64,000 nt of DNA, from the NCBI GenBank assembly GCA_003117195.1, contig BDSI01000109.1, forward strand, positions 62,001 to 126,000, read 5' to 3'. Source of the DNA: Eudorina sp. 2006-703-Eu-15. Lineage: Eukaryota; Chlorophyta; Chlorophyceae; Chlamydomonadales; Volvocaceae. Within the stretch, counting starts at the first letter, position 1; every line of letters begins with the position of its first letter. Under the pieces are notes generated by a model. It saw only the letters and a list, made by a program, of their open reading frames with translations, made no database searches and had not been told where the DNA came from. Positions 11,205 through 23,936 of the stretch are shown here, one piece after another. A program made the position numbers and the translations under genes.

Positions 11205-12736
11205 GGGGCGGTCGAGTCACCGACAGTGACCGATTTCTGCTTCTGGCGAGTGCGTTGGTGAGAACGAGTTCCCACGTGTGCAGAAATTTTGAGTTGCTTG
11301 GTTCGGGCCAGGATCCGCCATCCCGTCAGTAAACGTGTTGTCGCTCAGGGCGGCGGTGCGGTGGCGTGGTCTTGGAAATGGCGTAGGCCGGATCCAGGCA
11401 CGTCATCACGTCACGTACTATAGCAACAGTTAGCCAGATATATACGGCAGGTCCAGGGAGGGAAACAGCTGAGAAGGGTTGTTCGGGCAGTGGGCAGATG
11501 TAGGCGGGTCTGGTACTGCAAAGACTACTGGTGTGGCTGTTGCTGCGTAGGGTAGAGCGAGTGGCGGCGTGAGGTGAGGTAACTGGCCGTGTGCATGGCC
11601 GTGTGCAGCTCAAGTGGGTTGCGCGTCGGGCTGTTCCCTCGTGTGCCGTGTGCCGTACATGTGTGCACCCTGTGCAAGCTGTTTTGCGTGTGAGTGAGTG
11701 AGCGAGCGAGGACGGCGGAAGGACAGAGTGTCCGCGGCCGAGAGGTGTCCAGAGTGAAGGGAGCGAGAGAGGAGGAGAGACAGTGGGTGGGGACGGACTT
11801 GGACAGAGGGACCGACCAGGGACGGCCGAGAGAGCCTTGGGGCGGTCGGTGTCAGAGAGCTTCCGGGGGCTTTTAGAGTGCACTGTCGCTCCACAGCTTT
11901 TAGAGCGGCGCTGTCGGGCAGCTCTCCACACTGGTTTGTCGCTAGATGTGTTTGATGTCGACGACGGCGTTGGTAGCTGATTTCCTTCTTGACACATCCC
12001 GTGGAAACATCACGTTGACGCGTCTTGCTTGGATGGGAGCTGCATGCATTCTTGGAGCCCGCTTCCAGAGCTCGGACTTTGCCCGAGGATGTTTTGGTTT
12101 GTCTGGGGTGAGGAGAGGGCATTGACTTTGGACGGGCGTTTGGGACTTTGACAACCCATCGGGCCGGCATTTGGGCGCGTCTTCTTGCGTGTGAACTGTT
12201 TATCAGAACTTTCAATATTAGGCGCTCTTTGCGCTAGCAGTGATATCTTACGAGGTGACAAGATACCGTAGGGGAACACGGCGGGTTTGGCGGTGCAACG
12301 CCAACGCCAAGGGTACACGGTGAGCTTCAAGTTGGAGGTGCGGGCCGTGCCAGTGCGTGACTGTCCTTGGCAGGGGCTGACCTACGTCCGATTATGTGGT
12401 GTTCCGGAACATGAGCTTTCGATGTGCATGCTGCTGGCAAAGCAGCGGTGACGCAGGCAGCGACCTGAGGCAATCATCATGGAGGACACATGGAAATGAA
12501 TTGAATGGCTGAATGAAGGGCGGGCGGTGGAGGGGCCCCTCTGCAGGAGTCACGGTATGGAAATGTCTGGGTATCGACTGAGCGCTACAGTGTACTTAAA
12601 AGAGAGCAGAGCAAAGAACTAGCAACAGAGCCCGTACGGCACCTATCCTCGTCCACCCGTGGTGATCAAATCACTCGCCGCCCTCGCATCCTCCTGCACT
12701 CCGGTACGACACGCGCTCACCCACCTCCGCCAGGGC
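11205..12736. other. Intergenic between convergent genes, no gene seen
   Basis: Region between the LYAR stop and the stop of the minus-strand GDPD gene. Open frames on the minus strand (near 11326-12330) lack domains and look random. No tRNA-like or repeat structure stands out. It presumably holds both 3' UTRs, but no TGTAA signal was found near either stop. Confidence 0.5.
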
Positions 12737-15700
12737 CTAGAGCTCTTGATGCCCCCGGGCAGCTCCTCGCCGCCCACCGCCACAGCCTTCGCTCATACTC
12801 CCGCTGCCGCTGCCGCATGCGCCAATCACATCTCCTGCGCTGGTGCGACTCGATTCCTCGCCCTCACTCCCGCGACTAATCACCTCGCCCTCGCCCACTC
12901 GATTTGCTCTCTCGCCCTCACCGATCCGGCTAGCGCAGCGAAGCCCCGCCAGCAGCTGGTGCATCTCGGCCGGCGAGTCCGTGAACAGTCCGTCAATGGC
13001 GGCACCCCCTCCGGAACCGTCACGGCTGCCAGTGCCGGCGCCGCCACCTTCCCTGGACCCGCCGCCCCGTCCTTGCCCCTCCGCACCACCCCTCGCCGAC
13101 TGCCCCCCGGGTGACCCGGTCAGCCCGAGCACCAGCGGCGCCACCTCATCCGCCCACGTCTCCGCCCCGGGCAGCAGGTGACCCGCCGGCCGAGGCTTGA
13201 ACACGGAGGCGAACACCTGGGCGCACACACAGGGATAAGGGATAAGGAAACACAGCGGTACGGAAACACAGGGCTAAGGAAACACAGGGCTAAGGAAGTA
13301 AGCACAGGGCTAAGCAATATTTCGCTTGGCAACCTCCCTCCCTTCCTGCCGTACCGGTCGTTACGTACCTGAAATCCCGCCTGTCGCATCCGGAACAGCG
13401 GCTCCGAAGCCACGAGGCCACCAGCCCGCGCCGCCCCTCCGCCTCCGCCACCGCCTCCGCCACCTGCAGCCCCGCCTCCCGACGCCCATGTTCCCCTCAT
13501 CACCGCCGCACCCGCCGCCGCCTCCTCCACCCCGGCACCGCCTCCAGGTGATGCTGCGGCTGCGGCTGCGGCTGCGGCTGTGACTGCTGCCAGCAGCTGC
13601 TGCCGGGCCACGGCCACGGAGTCCGCGTAGGACTGGATGCGGGCCAGCCCCTCCGCACTCGTGGCGCTGTCCCACGTCTCCCCGGTGTCCGGGATGGTCG
13701 GCCTGTGGCGGCGCAGACAGGGGCGAAGGGCCCCCAGGGCCAACGGATGGCCGATCCGTGCGTTACGGTATTTGTAACGATACGGAAATCATCGTTGTAC
13801 GCGTGTACCCAAACCAGCCGCCCGGACCCGCGCCACGGCTTGGGACCGGGCGCAACAGCGACAAATGGGATGGGCTAGTGCGCCGCTCGCTTGGGGAAGG
13901 AGCAGTTCACGTGGCAAAAGCTGCCGACGGGGGCAGCAGATGGCCAACAACGGAACGTCGATCCAACCACCCTCCCACCCGCCCTCTCGTTGCCGGACGC
14001 TCACCCGAGGACCTGCGTCAGGGGCGAGTCCGTCCGCTGCGCCAGGTACCTGAGGCTGCCGGCCTGCGCACGCACAGAAACATGTCACGCCGAAGCAAAT
14101 AAGAGCTAAATAAGATAAACAAACAATCAATCAAACAAAAACAGCTAGGTATTTGCGTACAGCAGGTGGGCTCCTTGCGACCCGGTAACTAATGTGGTTC
14201 GGCACAGGTCAAGACCCTAGGATCCGTCCAAGTGCCGTACCGTACTGCATGTAGCGGCAAACACCGACCCAACGCGCGATTCGCCCGGATTTACGTTTAC
14301 AAACGTTGGACGAGCGAAAACACGGTACGGCATCAGGGCATGCGCTCCATGCAACCTGTGCAACCGGACACCCGCCGCGGCGGCAGAACCCAGCCGGACC
14401 TCAAAGGCCATCAGGTACGATGGCCGCCGGCGCCACGCGTCGCTCCCGTACGGCCCGGCCGCGTAGTCGTACTTCCGTAGCAGCCCCAGCAGGATGTCCT
14501 CAAAGGTGGTGTTGGCAGCCCTCAGCTGCGGCAGGTCGCTGTTGTGCCAGGCGGCGCCCTGGATGTGCACCGCGACGCCCACGGCGGGCTCGACGGCCTG
14601 CCAGGGTTTTCGAGACGTGTACGGCAGTGTCGTACGGTGTCGTACGGCCGCAGGTGAGCAGGGTTTGGTGGCAAAGGGGTGGACCGGCTGCAAAGCAGCA
14701 AAGGAGTGCTACTGCGTGCAAGGAAACACCCGGAGGATGAGAACGAGGCTGGTACCGCGCTCTGCAGCCCACCTGGGTGAACCCGGTTTCATTACTCAGC
14801 ACACATCGCGCCGTACCGCATCGTACCCGTACAGCCGTACGTACTCACACTCGCCATTTGCAGCAACTCCTCCAGGGTCGCCACTCGGAGGTCCTCCCCG
14901 GGCGACGACTCTGGTTCCCGCGCGCGGGATGCCGGGCCAGCCGTCCCGGGGCCGCCACCGCCCTCATCCGGGAACACCGCCCGCAGCCGCTTGATGTCCG
15001 CCAGCGTCAGGTCCGCGGCAAGCACGGTGACCGGCTGTCGGGACCCACCCACCGCATTCTCCTCCTCCTCCAGCACCACCTCAATCTCCGCATCCTCCAC
15101 CGCCGCCGCCGGGTCCCCCGCCGGATCCGACTCCTGAGGGCCCATATCCGCAGCTGGCGCACTGCCACCGCCGGCCGCCGCCACCGCCGCCGCCACCCGC
15201 AGCCGCAGCAGCCTGTTCCTGCGCCGCTGCTGCGCCCGGGCCCGCGCCAGCACCTCCGGCACCGTCAGCACGTCGGTGGTGGCGGCGATGTTGGGTTCGT
15301 GGCGGCAGAGGGGCACCAGGTCGGCTGTCAGGACCACGTCGCACTCGATGAAGCGGGCGCCTGGGGGGAGAACCGGGGCGCAAGGTAAGAGCGGTTAAGG
15401 GCGGGCTCGGGCGGGTTCGGGCCGGGTAGGGGCCGGGTAGGGGCCGGGTAGGGGCGGGTAGGTTCGATTAGGCAGACGGGCGAGGAGCGGCCCGGAGGGT
15501 TGCAGCGGGAGTGCGGGTGCGGCGGCAGTGTGGTTGTGTGCACCCTACGACCCAAACGCGTGAGGTTGCGGGAGGAGGAGTCAAGGGGGGGATGGCGCAG
15601 GAGGAGCGGGGTGCTTGTACGGGCTGGGTTGGGTTGCAGCAGGGCTGGGTCGGTTGGTCGGTCCATTTCATGGAAACCGTCAGGGCAATATGAATGCAAT

Positions 15701-16047
15701 ATCGTTTAATTACAATTGTTGCCCTTAACCCGCCATCACTTCAAATTATAGCAAGCGACCCGCCTCCCATTCGCCTCAGCGTGGCCGTGCGCCGGGGTGT
15801 GGCTGACTGATGCCCACAGCGTACGGCGCAGCACAGCACAGCACGGCAATCAGCAGTAGTACGGCACGACAGGGTGCCAGGGTTGTGTCCAGTGTCAACC
15901 TTGCAGGATAGCGGTCCGATACGCCCCAACGCTGTGCTCTGGGAGCTCGGCCGAGGCTCCGCGGTAAGCCATCACGAATGGCAGATCGCCGATCTGCAGT
16001 TCAGCGTGGTGCAAGCGCAAAGGGACGATCGCAACAGATGACAGCAT
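12737..16047 (-). CDS. Glycerophosphodiester phosphodiesterase family protein
   Basis: GDPD-fold protein of the plant GDPD5/6-like type; family members hydrolyse glycerophosphodiesters to glycerol-3-phosphate plus an alcohol. Exons in coding order: 15900-16047, 14849-15360, 14400-14597, 14005-14063, 13369-13702, 12737-13216 (576 aa). The N-terminal block is MAYRGASAELPEHSVGAYR. Then come FIECDVVLTADLVPLCRHE (metal-binding E-x-D and second catalytic His) and TTDV. Later blocks are DLTLADIKRLRAVFP, VGVAVHIQGAAWHNSDLP, LLRKYDYA, LRYLAQRTDSP and, near the end, the family mark AIDGLFTDSP. The usual first catalytic His (HRG) is Tyr here (YRG), so activity is doubtful. Gly/Ala-rich insertions separate the blocks. 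No signal peptide is obvious. The start (Met at 16047) is the first in-frame ATG before the domain; upstream exons cannot be excluded. Confidence 0.8.
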
Positions 16048-17549
16048 TTCGCATGAACACGTAAGCCATGGGACTGATCCAATATATCAAGAGCACGACC
16101 AGACTCACAGGGTTGAGGCAATTCCCATCGCCGTTCGCTAGGCTTGCATGACATTGTACAAGAAATATCCCGACCGAAATTATAATGGCAGGTTTTATTC
16201 TAACAAGTATCATTAGGCTGATTGCCTCCCGGCGGCTTTGATTTTATTTGCGATTTCGAGCGGCGAGAAGGCCGAAGCGTGTCTCAGCCGGCTTCGCCAG
16301 CCTAATCAAACCGCGACAAATTTCGGCAATTTATTTCTGGGGATCCGACAGCAGGTCCGGCTAGACCTGCAGTTTTGGTAATCGGAAAACTTTTTGGCAG
16401 TAACCCGGCGTCGCCGTTATTGGTTGGAGGTTTGGATATCGCGACGTTACCCCATGCATCCATCCTTACCCATCCATCGAGTGCCACGCTCCTGCCGCGT
16501 TCATTTACAGTGACGGTGGCAACTCTGGAGATCCCCGCCAGTCCCGGCCCCCTCCCCGCCACGTGGTTTGGCGGGTCTGGTGCGGTTCCCAGGAGAAGCA
16601 ATCCTGGCGCACTAGTAACTTGGTGTGGTGGCCGGCATGGCTGCATGACCTCCCCCGCGGGTGTGGTGGATTGGTGCGCAGTCCTTGGGCGGGGTACAGG
16701 TTGGACTGAACAGATGCAGATGTATAAGCGGTGGCTGGATGGGCGGTGCGACGCCGTACACGCACGGATCACGTACATATCCGGAATACCAGATGGCGGA
16801 CGCATCCACCATTTAATTAATATTGCTGACCTGCAAGTCTATACAATATTGCTGACGTTTGAGGGACAGGAACGGTATGGGGCACGCTTAGCTCGTTATC
16901 AGCTTATCACACAAGGGTGGGTGGTGTACGGCGACGCAATACAAGGAAGGGGCTGGAACGTGGGTAACCGTATCAAACATAAGGGGGAACCCAGCTGGGG
17001 CCGTGCAGACACGTAAGCCTAGAAGGGGGACGGGGCTGGGTTAGGGGTTGGGATACCCGAGGGCGTGGTATGGCAGCCGGCTGACTAAGCCAGCCGGCTG
17101 AGTCAACCAGCCGAGCCGGCTGCACGTTCTGCTGCTAGCTGGGGGAGCTGCAGAAGTGGGTGACGGGGCTCGCACTGAAGTAGCGTTCCGTCGTTGCGCA
17201 TAGGTTGAGAGATGGGTGCGGGCGCCACAGACAACACCAGACAACGAACGTGACGAGCAACCTAGTGTGAGTCGCATTGCATTGTTGCCCGCATGGCCTT
17301 GTTCGCAAGCAACGCAATTGTGCAAAACATGTCCATCCTGCTTTCGAACTGAACAGGACTACATATTTACAGACATACATTGCATCATATTGAATTTTAG
17401 TTTTGAACTTTTGATTGAATCCTCGAACGGTGCACGACTGGTGGTTGGCCCCTGTTGGCCGTTGCTGCCCAGTGCCAAACCTTTGTTTGCTGCAGCGGAT
17501 TGTCCCGAAAACAAAAATAGTTTGTCAGTGTAGCTCATACACCGGCAAG
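16048..17549. other. Divergent spacer upstream of GDPD and HCF164
   Basis: About 1.5 kb between two divergently transcribed genes, so it should hold both promoters. Three CAGCCGGCTG/GAGCCGGCTG palindromes cluster at 17074-17122, and an ATATTGCTGAC motif is repeated near 16821-16855. The AT-rich part near 17350-17420 lies just upstream of the HCF164 start. No coding sequence recognised. Confidence 0.45.
17074..17122. repeat. Cluster of CAGCCGGCTG palindromes
   Basis: CAGCCGGCTG occurs at 17074-17083 and 17091-17100, and GAGCCGGCTG at 17113-17122, about 430 bp upstream of the HCF164 start codon. The same decamer core appears singly elsewhere in the window (for example near 28689 and 44544). 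It could be a factor-binding site or simply a GC-rich simple repeat. Confidence 0.5.
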
Positions 17550-19752
17550 ATGCAGACACTGCGTGTATCTCGCCACGGCGTTCCAGCGCGATGCCAGTTG
17601 GCTGTGCCACGGACTTTGAGGTGTGCAGCCAGTCAATCTTACTCATTACGCCTTACTACGTTTTATCCTCTTGTTGGTGCTCCTTGTAGGCCGCAGCGCG
17701 GCCGGTTCGTCCAAGTGCGCGCTGAGCAAACGGCAAAAACAGCCACAGAAGAGGTGCGTATGCTCCCGCAGCTTCGATGGCCAAACCGCATCACCTTTTT
17801 GACTGCGATCGCGAACCTCCGGTGTGCTGCAGGTGAAGGTCGCGAGCGCGGAGCCGGTGGCGTCGACGTCGGGCGCGGCTGCCCCGCCCGCTGTCGCTCC
17901 CACCAGCGGGGGAAACGCGGGCCTGGCTGTCGGGGCGGTCGCGGCGGCGGTGCTGCTGTTCGCGGCGCCACGACTCCTGGGAGGAGGCGCGGCGCCCACG
18001 CTGGCCACACTGGAGAGCATGTCCACCCCGCTGGATGTGGCGCTCGTCAACGGCCGTCCCACGCTCGTGGAGTTCTACGCGAACTGGTGAGTCCATAGAA
18101 ACGACATCCGACCCTGCCCTCCTACGGCCTTTGTAAGCGAATCCGACAGCCGCCGTAGGCGACAGTCACGGCTGGATCTCTGTACCAGCGGATCCGTCGC
18201 GGCGCCCGTGCGGGTCAGGGAGCCGACGTTGACGGCAACAACAAAGGGGCCCCCCAAAGCAAGAGGGGGTGGGGCTTGGGCCAAACCCTGTGCGCGCGTG
18301 CTGATCACGACGTGACACGGCGACAGCAGGACGGACGACCCAACCACCGAACCCAGGCCCGAGGGCCCGAGGAGGCGTTGGGGTTTTCCAGGCGTTGACA
18401 CTGCAGCTGTCCGCCGACGTGGCGGTGCGCGGATGTGCGGATGCGCGCGGGGTCCCGCGGATCGTTGGGAGCTGTCCAGGCACGCGTCCGCCTGCTCCGG
18501 GCAGCCGGCCCGGCCGTACATCAGGCGCCCCAGACCCGGGGCGTTCCCCGGCTGGCGCACGGCTGACCTCAGGAGACGGACTCGCAAGGTTCCTGCGACT
18601 TGCCCCGCAGTCCTGCCGTACGCTCTCCCGCACGGCCCTGCCGTACGCCCACTCGGTCCCCTCCTCGCCTCCAGGTGTGAAGTCTGCCGGGAGCTGGTGC
18701 CGGACGAGTACGAGCTGGAGAAGCGCTACCAGGGCAAGGTACGAAATGAACGGGACGTGCTCAATATGGAAAGGGGGGGTAACAGCAGCGGTGGGCTGGT
18801 CCAGACCAGAGGTACATACGGGAGGGAGGCATGGGGAGCCCCGTCGGGCTGAACCGAACCCCGCAACCCGCCGGCGGGTCTCGCCGTCACGCCCCCCGAG
18901 TCCCACGGGTCGTGACCCCCCGCCCCCCCGCCGCTGCTGCCCAGGTGAACTTTGTGATGCTCAACATCGAGAACTCGAAGTGGTCTCCCGAGGCGGCTGA
19001 GTTCGGTGTCCGGGGCATCCCGCACTTCGTGTTCTTTGACAAGACGGGGGAGCCGCTGGCGGCCGCGGTGGGCCGGGTGCCGCGACAGGTCCTGGAAGGT
19101 GGGGCCGCGGGCGTGGGGAAGGGGAGGAGGGGGCGGGAAATGGGGGATGGCGCGGAGGGGCCCAGGGTCAGGCCTGACGGGGGTTTAGAATGGGCGGGAG
19201 GAGGGTTTAGAATGGGCGGGGGGGAGGGTGGCGGGCCCGGGGGCTGTGGGAGGGGCTCAGGGGGTTGTGATCCGGCCACAGGTTACAAAATGGATCCTGG
19301 TTTGTATCGGATCCTGATTCGTGTGGGTCTTAAGAGTTTTCGTGTATATCCTGCATCCCAGCGCAATGTGTGTTTTTTACGCGAAGCACCCACAGAATTG
19401 CAGCCTTTGGTGCTCGCTGAACGCCGTCGCAGCGCCGCTATTCAGTCCGGTGTGATGATCTGGGGTTGATGGGGTTGGATCCTGCTAAACGCCATCCCTG
19501 ACCCTTCCCCCTGACCGCGGAAGCACTCTTGCCCTCCCCTCCCCCTCCCCCGGCGCCTTCCCCCGCGCCCCTCCTCCGCCCACCTCCCCCGCCCCCCTCC
19601 CCCCGGCCCTCTGGTCCGGTGCAGCCAACCTCGAGGCGCTGTCCCTGGATGCCCCGCTGCCGTACGCGGGCGCGCAGGGCCGCACATCCAGCGCGCCGCC
19701 GCCGGACGCCATGGCGGGGCCCCGGCAGGCCATGCCGCGTGATCACGCATAA
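17550..19752 (+). CDS. HCF164: HCF164 thylakoid thioredoxin-like protein
   Basis: Thylakoid-membrane thioredoxin-like protein needed in plants for cytochrome b6f assembly; it passes reducing equivalents into the lumen. Exons: 17550-17753, 17833-18086, 18675-18738, 18945-19098, 19625-19752, giving 267 aa, close to the plant length. Residues 1-68 look like a plastid transit peptide rich in Arg/Ser/Ala. One hydrophobic membrane segment ([18 protein letters not shown]) lies near residues 96-113. Then TLVEFYANW leads across an intron to the redox motif CEVCREL, with cysteines at about 154 and 157. Later blocks [11 protein letters not shown] and [13 protein letters not shown] include the conserved cis-Pro of the thioredoxin fold. 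The C-terminus is Pro/Ala-rich. WCEVC instead of the thioredoxin WCGPC is the HCF164 signature. Confidence 0.93.
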
Positions 19753-21836
19753 GGCCCCCACTACGTGCACCCCTGCACCGGCAGCTTATCTCGCCTCCTC
19801 AGCACGGCTGTACTGCGGTCGGTCTGCGTGGCGTGTCGTACCGGGTGCTCGCAATGCAGTCCGCTGTTCTGAATGCCGCGACATGGACAGCGAATCGGAT
19901 CACGTGCACCCGGGCGACCCACGGGTCACATCGGACGCCGCGGCGCCGCGTATGTCGGGCTCGCCGCATTGGGCCAACGGCCGACAATGAGTCAATGACC
20001 CGTACGTTTGCTAGTATATGCAAGGGAACCTAGCGATGTGCGAGCGGTGGCGGTGGCGGTGGGGGCTGTCGGCGCGCCGTGGAGTCGTGACTGGCATACG
20101 CCGTAGCTGCCGCGGCCGTACGCGTTCCTGGCCAGGAAGAGGAAGCGGGCGTCTGGCGGCGGAGAGGAACCGGGATAGAACCCGGCCCACCGGGATGTTT
20201 CTGTGTATGAGGGGCGGGGTGCAGGGGGAATGAGGGGTTAAGGAGGCCGAGAGGTGTGTGTGTGTGTGTGTGTATTACCGGATACCAGTGGGGTGCTGCT
20301 GCGGCCGTAAGGGAGGGGCCCAGTGCGGCAGTTGCCCGGGAAGGGGGCAGCGGATGTGGGCCCACGGGGATCCCTTCGAGCGTGTGCCTCTGGGTGGGCG
20401 TGCGTGTGTTCGTGCGTGCACGCCCGGAATCGCGTACGGCTTGTGGCCTGTACGGGTGTACGGGTTGACGGGCGCGTGGCGAGGGCCGGGGGAGACTGCT
20501 ACAGCAGGATGGATGTGATGCACCATCCTGGATCCCCATGTCGAGGACGCGACAGCGGCTTTCGTCGAGCGATTGGTTGGATCTTGGATGTGACCTTGAA
20601 AGAGTCGGGGGTCCGTGTGACCCGCATGATCGAGTGTTGCGGTTTGAGAGCACGTAAGAGAGAGAGAGAGAGCGGAGAGGCCAGACGACGAACGTCAGAT
20701 GCAGGCCGGTCGACAACATTTATGCTGTTTGTTGCGTCGGGAAAGAGTGAGCACCACAAGTGCGCGGTTTAGGGGTAGGCAATCAGATTTCGGTCGAGGC
20801 GATAATTTCGTGGACGGTTTTAAAGGACGGTATGGAGGCAGTGCGTCAGGGTGCATCAGTTGATGCCAACGGGCGTGTGGGTAATCGTACATAACGGCGA
20901 CAAGGACCTGTTATTTACGGATCTGTCCTCTCTCTCAGCCTGACGCAATGCTTGCTTTGGGGCAGATGGCGCGCTTCCCTTGCGGTCTGGGGTCGCGCCG
21001 GTTTGCAACGCGTACAGCCGCTTGGTTGTTTAGGCAAACGTGGTTTGGGTCGTTTCGGCCGTACAAACTTTCCCACCTACTTTCCCCGGCTGGGAGGCAC
21101 GCGCACTGGATCGGCGCCTGAGACCCAGACATAGCTGCAACCGGGGTCCTCCGGAACGTGAGCATGGAGAAAAAGCAGCCAAACGGGTTCGTACTTCGTA
21201 GCCGGCTGACGGAGCACGATGCCATGACTTCGTTCATACTCCTTCCTATTGGTCGTCACGCTGTCTCAGTTCCCAACAGGTCCCCGCTGCAGCCTCGCAT
21301 CCTGCAGAATTGCGGCCCGACAAATGCTACTGCGTCTGCTGGGAAAGAGAATGACACCCTTCACGGTGTGGCACGTGTCCAAGCTGCTGCGTCTGCTGCT
21401 GCGCCACGGACGGCCCTGCCAAGACGCCCTCTTATCGGGGCACAGGGATGCGGTGCTGTCCATCTGGTTCGCCGAGCACAACCCAACAAGTTGTGGACGG
21501 ATGGCCACGGAAGGCTCGCAGGCCGTTGTTAGCCACGTCAATTGAAACCTCTGCATGCGTACCAAATGTACATAATAGGGCACACATTCCTTGATGCTAT
21601 CTCCGACCGCTCAGCCTCATGCAACTACACAAGAAATGAGTTGGAGCCAACAGCTTTTAGAAGTTCCGTGTATTAGGTGGATGCAAGTATTACATTCTAA
21701 TATTACATAGGTTTGGCAGCTTGCATGAAGGGTAAAACAGCCGGCGTACGACAGGTCCGGTAACAGTGAAAGACTGGCAAACGCGCAGACCCAACCCTTT
21801 TCCTTCGAGTGGCAGTGCCTAGGACAGGAAGGCAAA
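19753..21836. other. Intergenic, no gene seen
   Basis: About 2.1 kb between HCF164 and eL27. It holds one GACCCACGGGTC palindrome (19916-19927), a (GT)n run at about 20256-20273 and an AG-rich run near 20658. Frames crossing it have no recognisable domain. The last few hundred bases should hold the eL27 promoter and 5' UTR; no TATA box is clear. Confidence 0.45.
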
Positions 21837-23896
21837 ATGGTGAAGTTCCTGAAGGTGAGATAGCCCACTTTCGGGATAATAGCAGTTGCCCTGGCGGCTT
21901 TGCAAGGGCCACAATGACGCAGCTTTTGTCTCTGATATTTGCAGACCGGGAAGGTCGTCATTCTCTTGTCCGGTCGCTACGCCGGCAAGAAGGCTATTAT
22001 CGTTCAGAACAAGGACGACGGCTCGTCGCTGCGGCCATATGGACACGCCGTGGTTGTGGGCCTTGCCAAGGAGCCACGGAAGGTGGGAAATTTGTGTCAC
22101 AGGATTCCGGCAGGTCTACGCGTATGGCGGTGTCCTGGAGCCTTTGTCAATGGCGGCCTGGTCGGCTGAAGTTAGTTGTCCTTTTGTGCCCGAACAGGTC
22201 ATCCGCAAGATCAGCCAAAAGAAGCAGGCTCGCCGGTCTAGCATCAAGGTGCGCTGGATATGCACGGACCTGGGCTGGTAATCGTATTTGACATCGGGAA
22301 GGGCAGCAGTTGACGAGCCCCGTGCTTGTCGAGAAATAATATCTGGATATCAAAAGCCGCTCGGAGGACATCGGAGTGCGGACACTTGACGCCCTGGAAA
22401 CTCGAGCCCTGGCTCCGCTGCTGGACCCGCGGGCGGGCAACCTAGGAGCAGAACACATATTCCACCCCTTGGCCACATGAGACAGGTTGCATCTTCCAGC
22501 GATGCCCAAATTAAATCCAGCTATAACTTGGCGGCATGGTCGCAACTAAGGCTGTCTATCCCCTTCAACGCCCTATCCTCATAAGTTTTCTACGTGCGCG
22601 CCGCTCCCATTCGACAGACCTTCATTAAGACTGTCAACTACCAGCACCTGATGCCCACTCGTTACTCGCTGGACGTGGACCTGAAGGGCGTGGTGTCGGC
22701 TGAGGCGCTGGAGACCGCCGCTAAGAAGGTGGAGGCCCGCAAGGTGCGTCCCAAAGCACCTCGGGAGGAGAGATGGTTGTTGGATGAGGGTGTTTCGTCG
22801 GTTCGGGGGGGGGGGCGTGCGGAAAGTCAGGAGTAACTTGACGGGGTTTGAGACAGCTTGTGCCGTTCAGGTTGGGTTTCGTTTGCTGCACTTGCACGCC
22901 TGCATCTGCACGGACGCCCAGAAACTGGGACGTGTTGCAAGGAAATCGGATACCCGGAATGAAAATTTCTTACCTTCAGTCACTCAAAAACGGCGAAGGG
23001 AACAGGTGTACGACAACCTTACGGTAACGGAAGGAATCGTGGGTTTCTGAACGGACGCCAGTCAGTCAAGGAAAAGCGGGAGATCAGGGGTGCACAGGCT
23101 GTGAATATTGTCTTGAACGAAGGATCTAAGCTGATGGCATTGAGGTTGGACTGTCATAAACGTGCATCGATTTTTCACTTCACAATCTGGGTCGAATAGT
23201 CTGGGACGAACAATGCACGCTGGATTACCTGGACGCAGCAAGGAAGCTGGTGTCCTTCCGGCCAGCACCACTTGTTCTGGGGTTTACCGTTCAGAGTCCA
23301 CGCACTATGCCAGCGGGTTGGCGCAGGACGTGCTATCTTCGATGCTGACCAAACGTAATCCCAATTTACACAATCGTACACCGACAGGAGGCCAAGAAGC
23401 TGCTTGAGGAGAAGTTCAAGTCCGGCAAGAACAGGTAGGAACGATTTGTTGTTGGTTGTCATAAGCACGGTTGCGATCGCTCAGGGTAGCTCCTGCGTTT
23501 GGGTTCACCAGGAGTGCATGCACGGGCAAAGGGACTCCCTCTGGTGTAGTGCGCCGCGAGAGCTGCGTGCGCATGACATGGTGCTTGTCGTGGAGGAACT
23601 GCTGGGACGTCTAGCCGATGGAGGGAGAGGGGGACGGGCTGGAGGCGGGGCCTTATGATGGTGTAACATGCGTTCAGGTGCCTCGGGAGTTATGTCGACC
23701 ACACGCAGAGGGTTCAAGGCCATTTTAATCCGCTCTCCTGCGATCGTCACGCGTGGCTCTCCTGCGATCGTCACGTGTGCAGTGATTTACTATGGTTGAT
23801 GCACGCTTTGCCCAGTGTTGCGTTTTGCCGCTGACCGTGCTCGCTGCAATGTGTTGCTGACCTTGCAGGTGGTTCTTCAGCAAGCTCCGGTTCTAA
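21837..23896 (+). CDS. RPL27: Large-subunit ribosomal protein eL27
   Basis: Cytosolic 60S ribosomal protein eL27 (L27e). Six exons: 21837-21854, 21945-22082, 22198-22248, 22618-22743, 23388-23434, 23869-23896; total 135 aa, essentially the family length. Exon 1 codes only MVKFLK. Next comes the KOW-type N-terminal domain ([31 protein letters not shown]), then the basic block [16 protein letters not shown]. The C-terminal blocks are [32 protein letters not shown] and the terminal WFFSKLRF. All junctions are GT-AG and in phase. A TGTAA signal lies 36 bases after the stop. Confidence 0.96.
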
Positions 23897-23931
23897 GCGT
23901 TCTTGGACGCCTGACTGGGCATTGCGTGAAC

Positions 23932-23936
23932 TGTAA
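23932..23936 (+). terminator. TGTAA polyadenylation signal of eL27
   Basis: TGTAA is the usual polyadenylation signal of volvocine algae. This copy starts 36 bases downstream of the eL27 stop codon, giving a very short 3' UTR. Cleavage would be expected roughly 10-20 bases further on. Confidence 0.7.
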
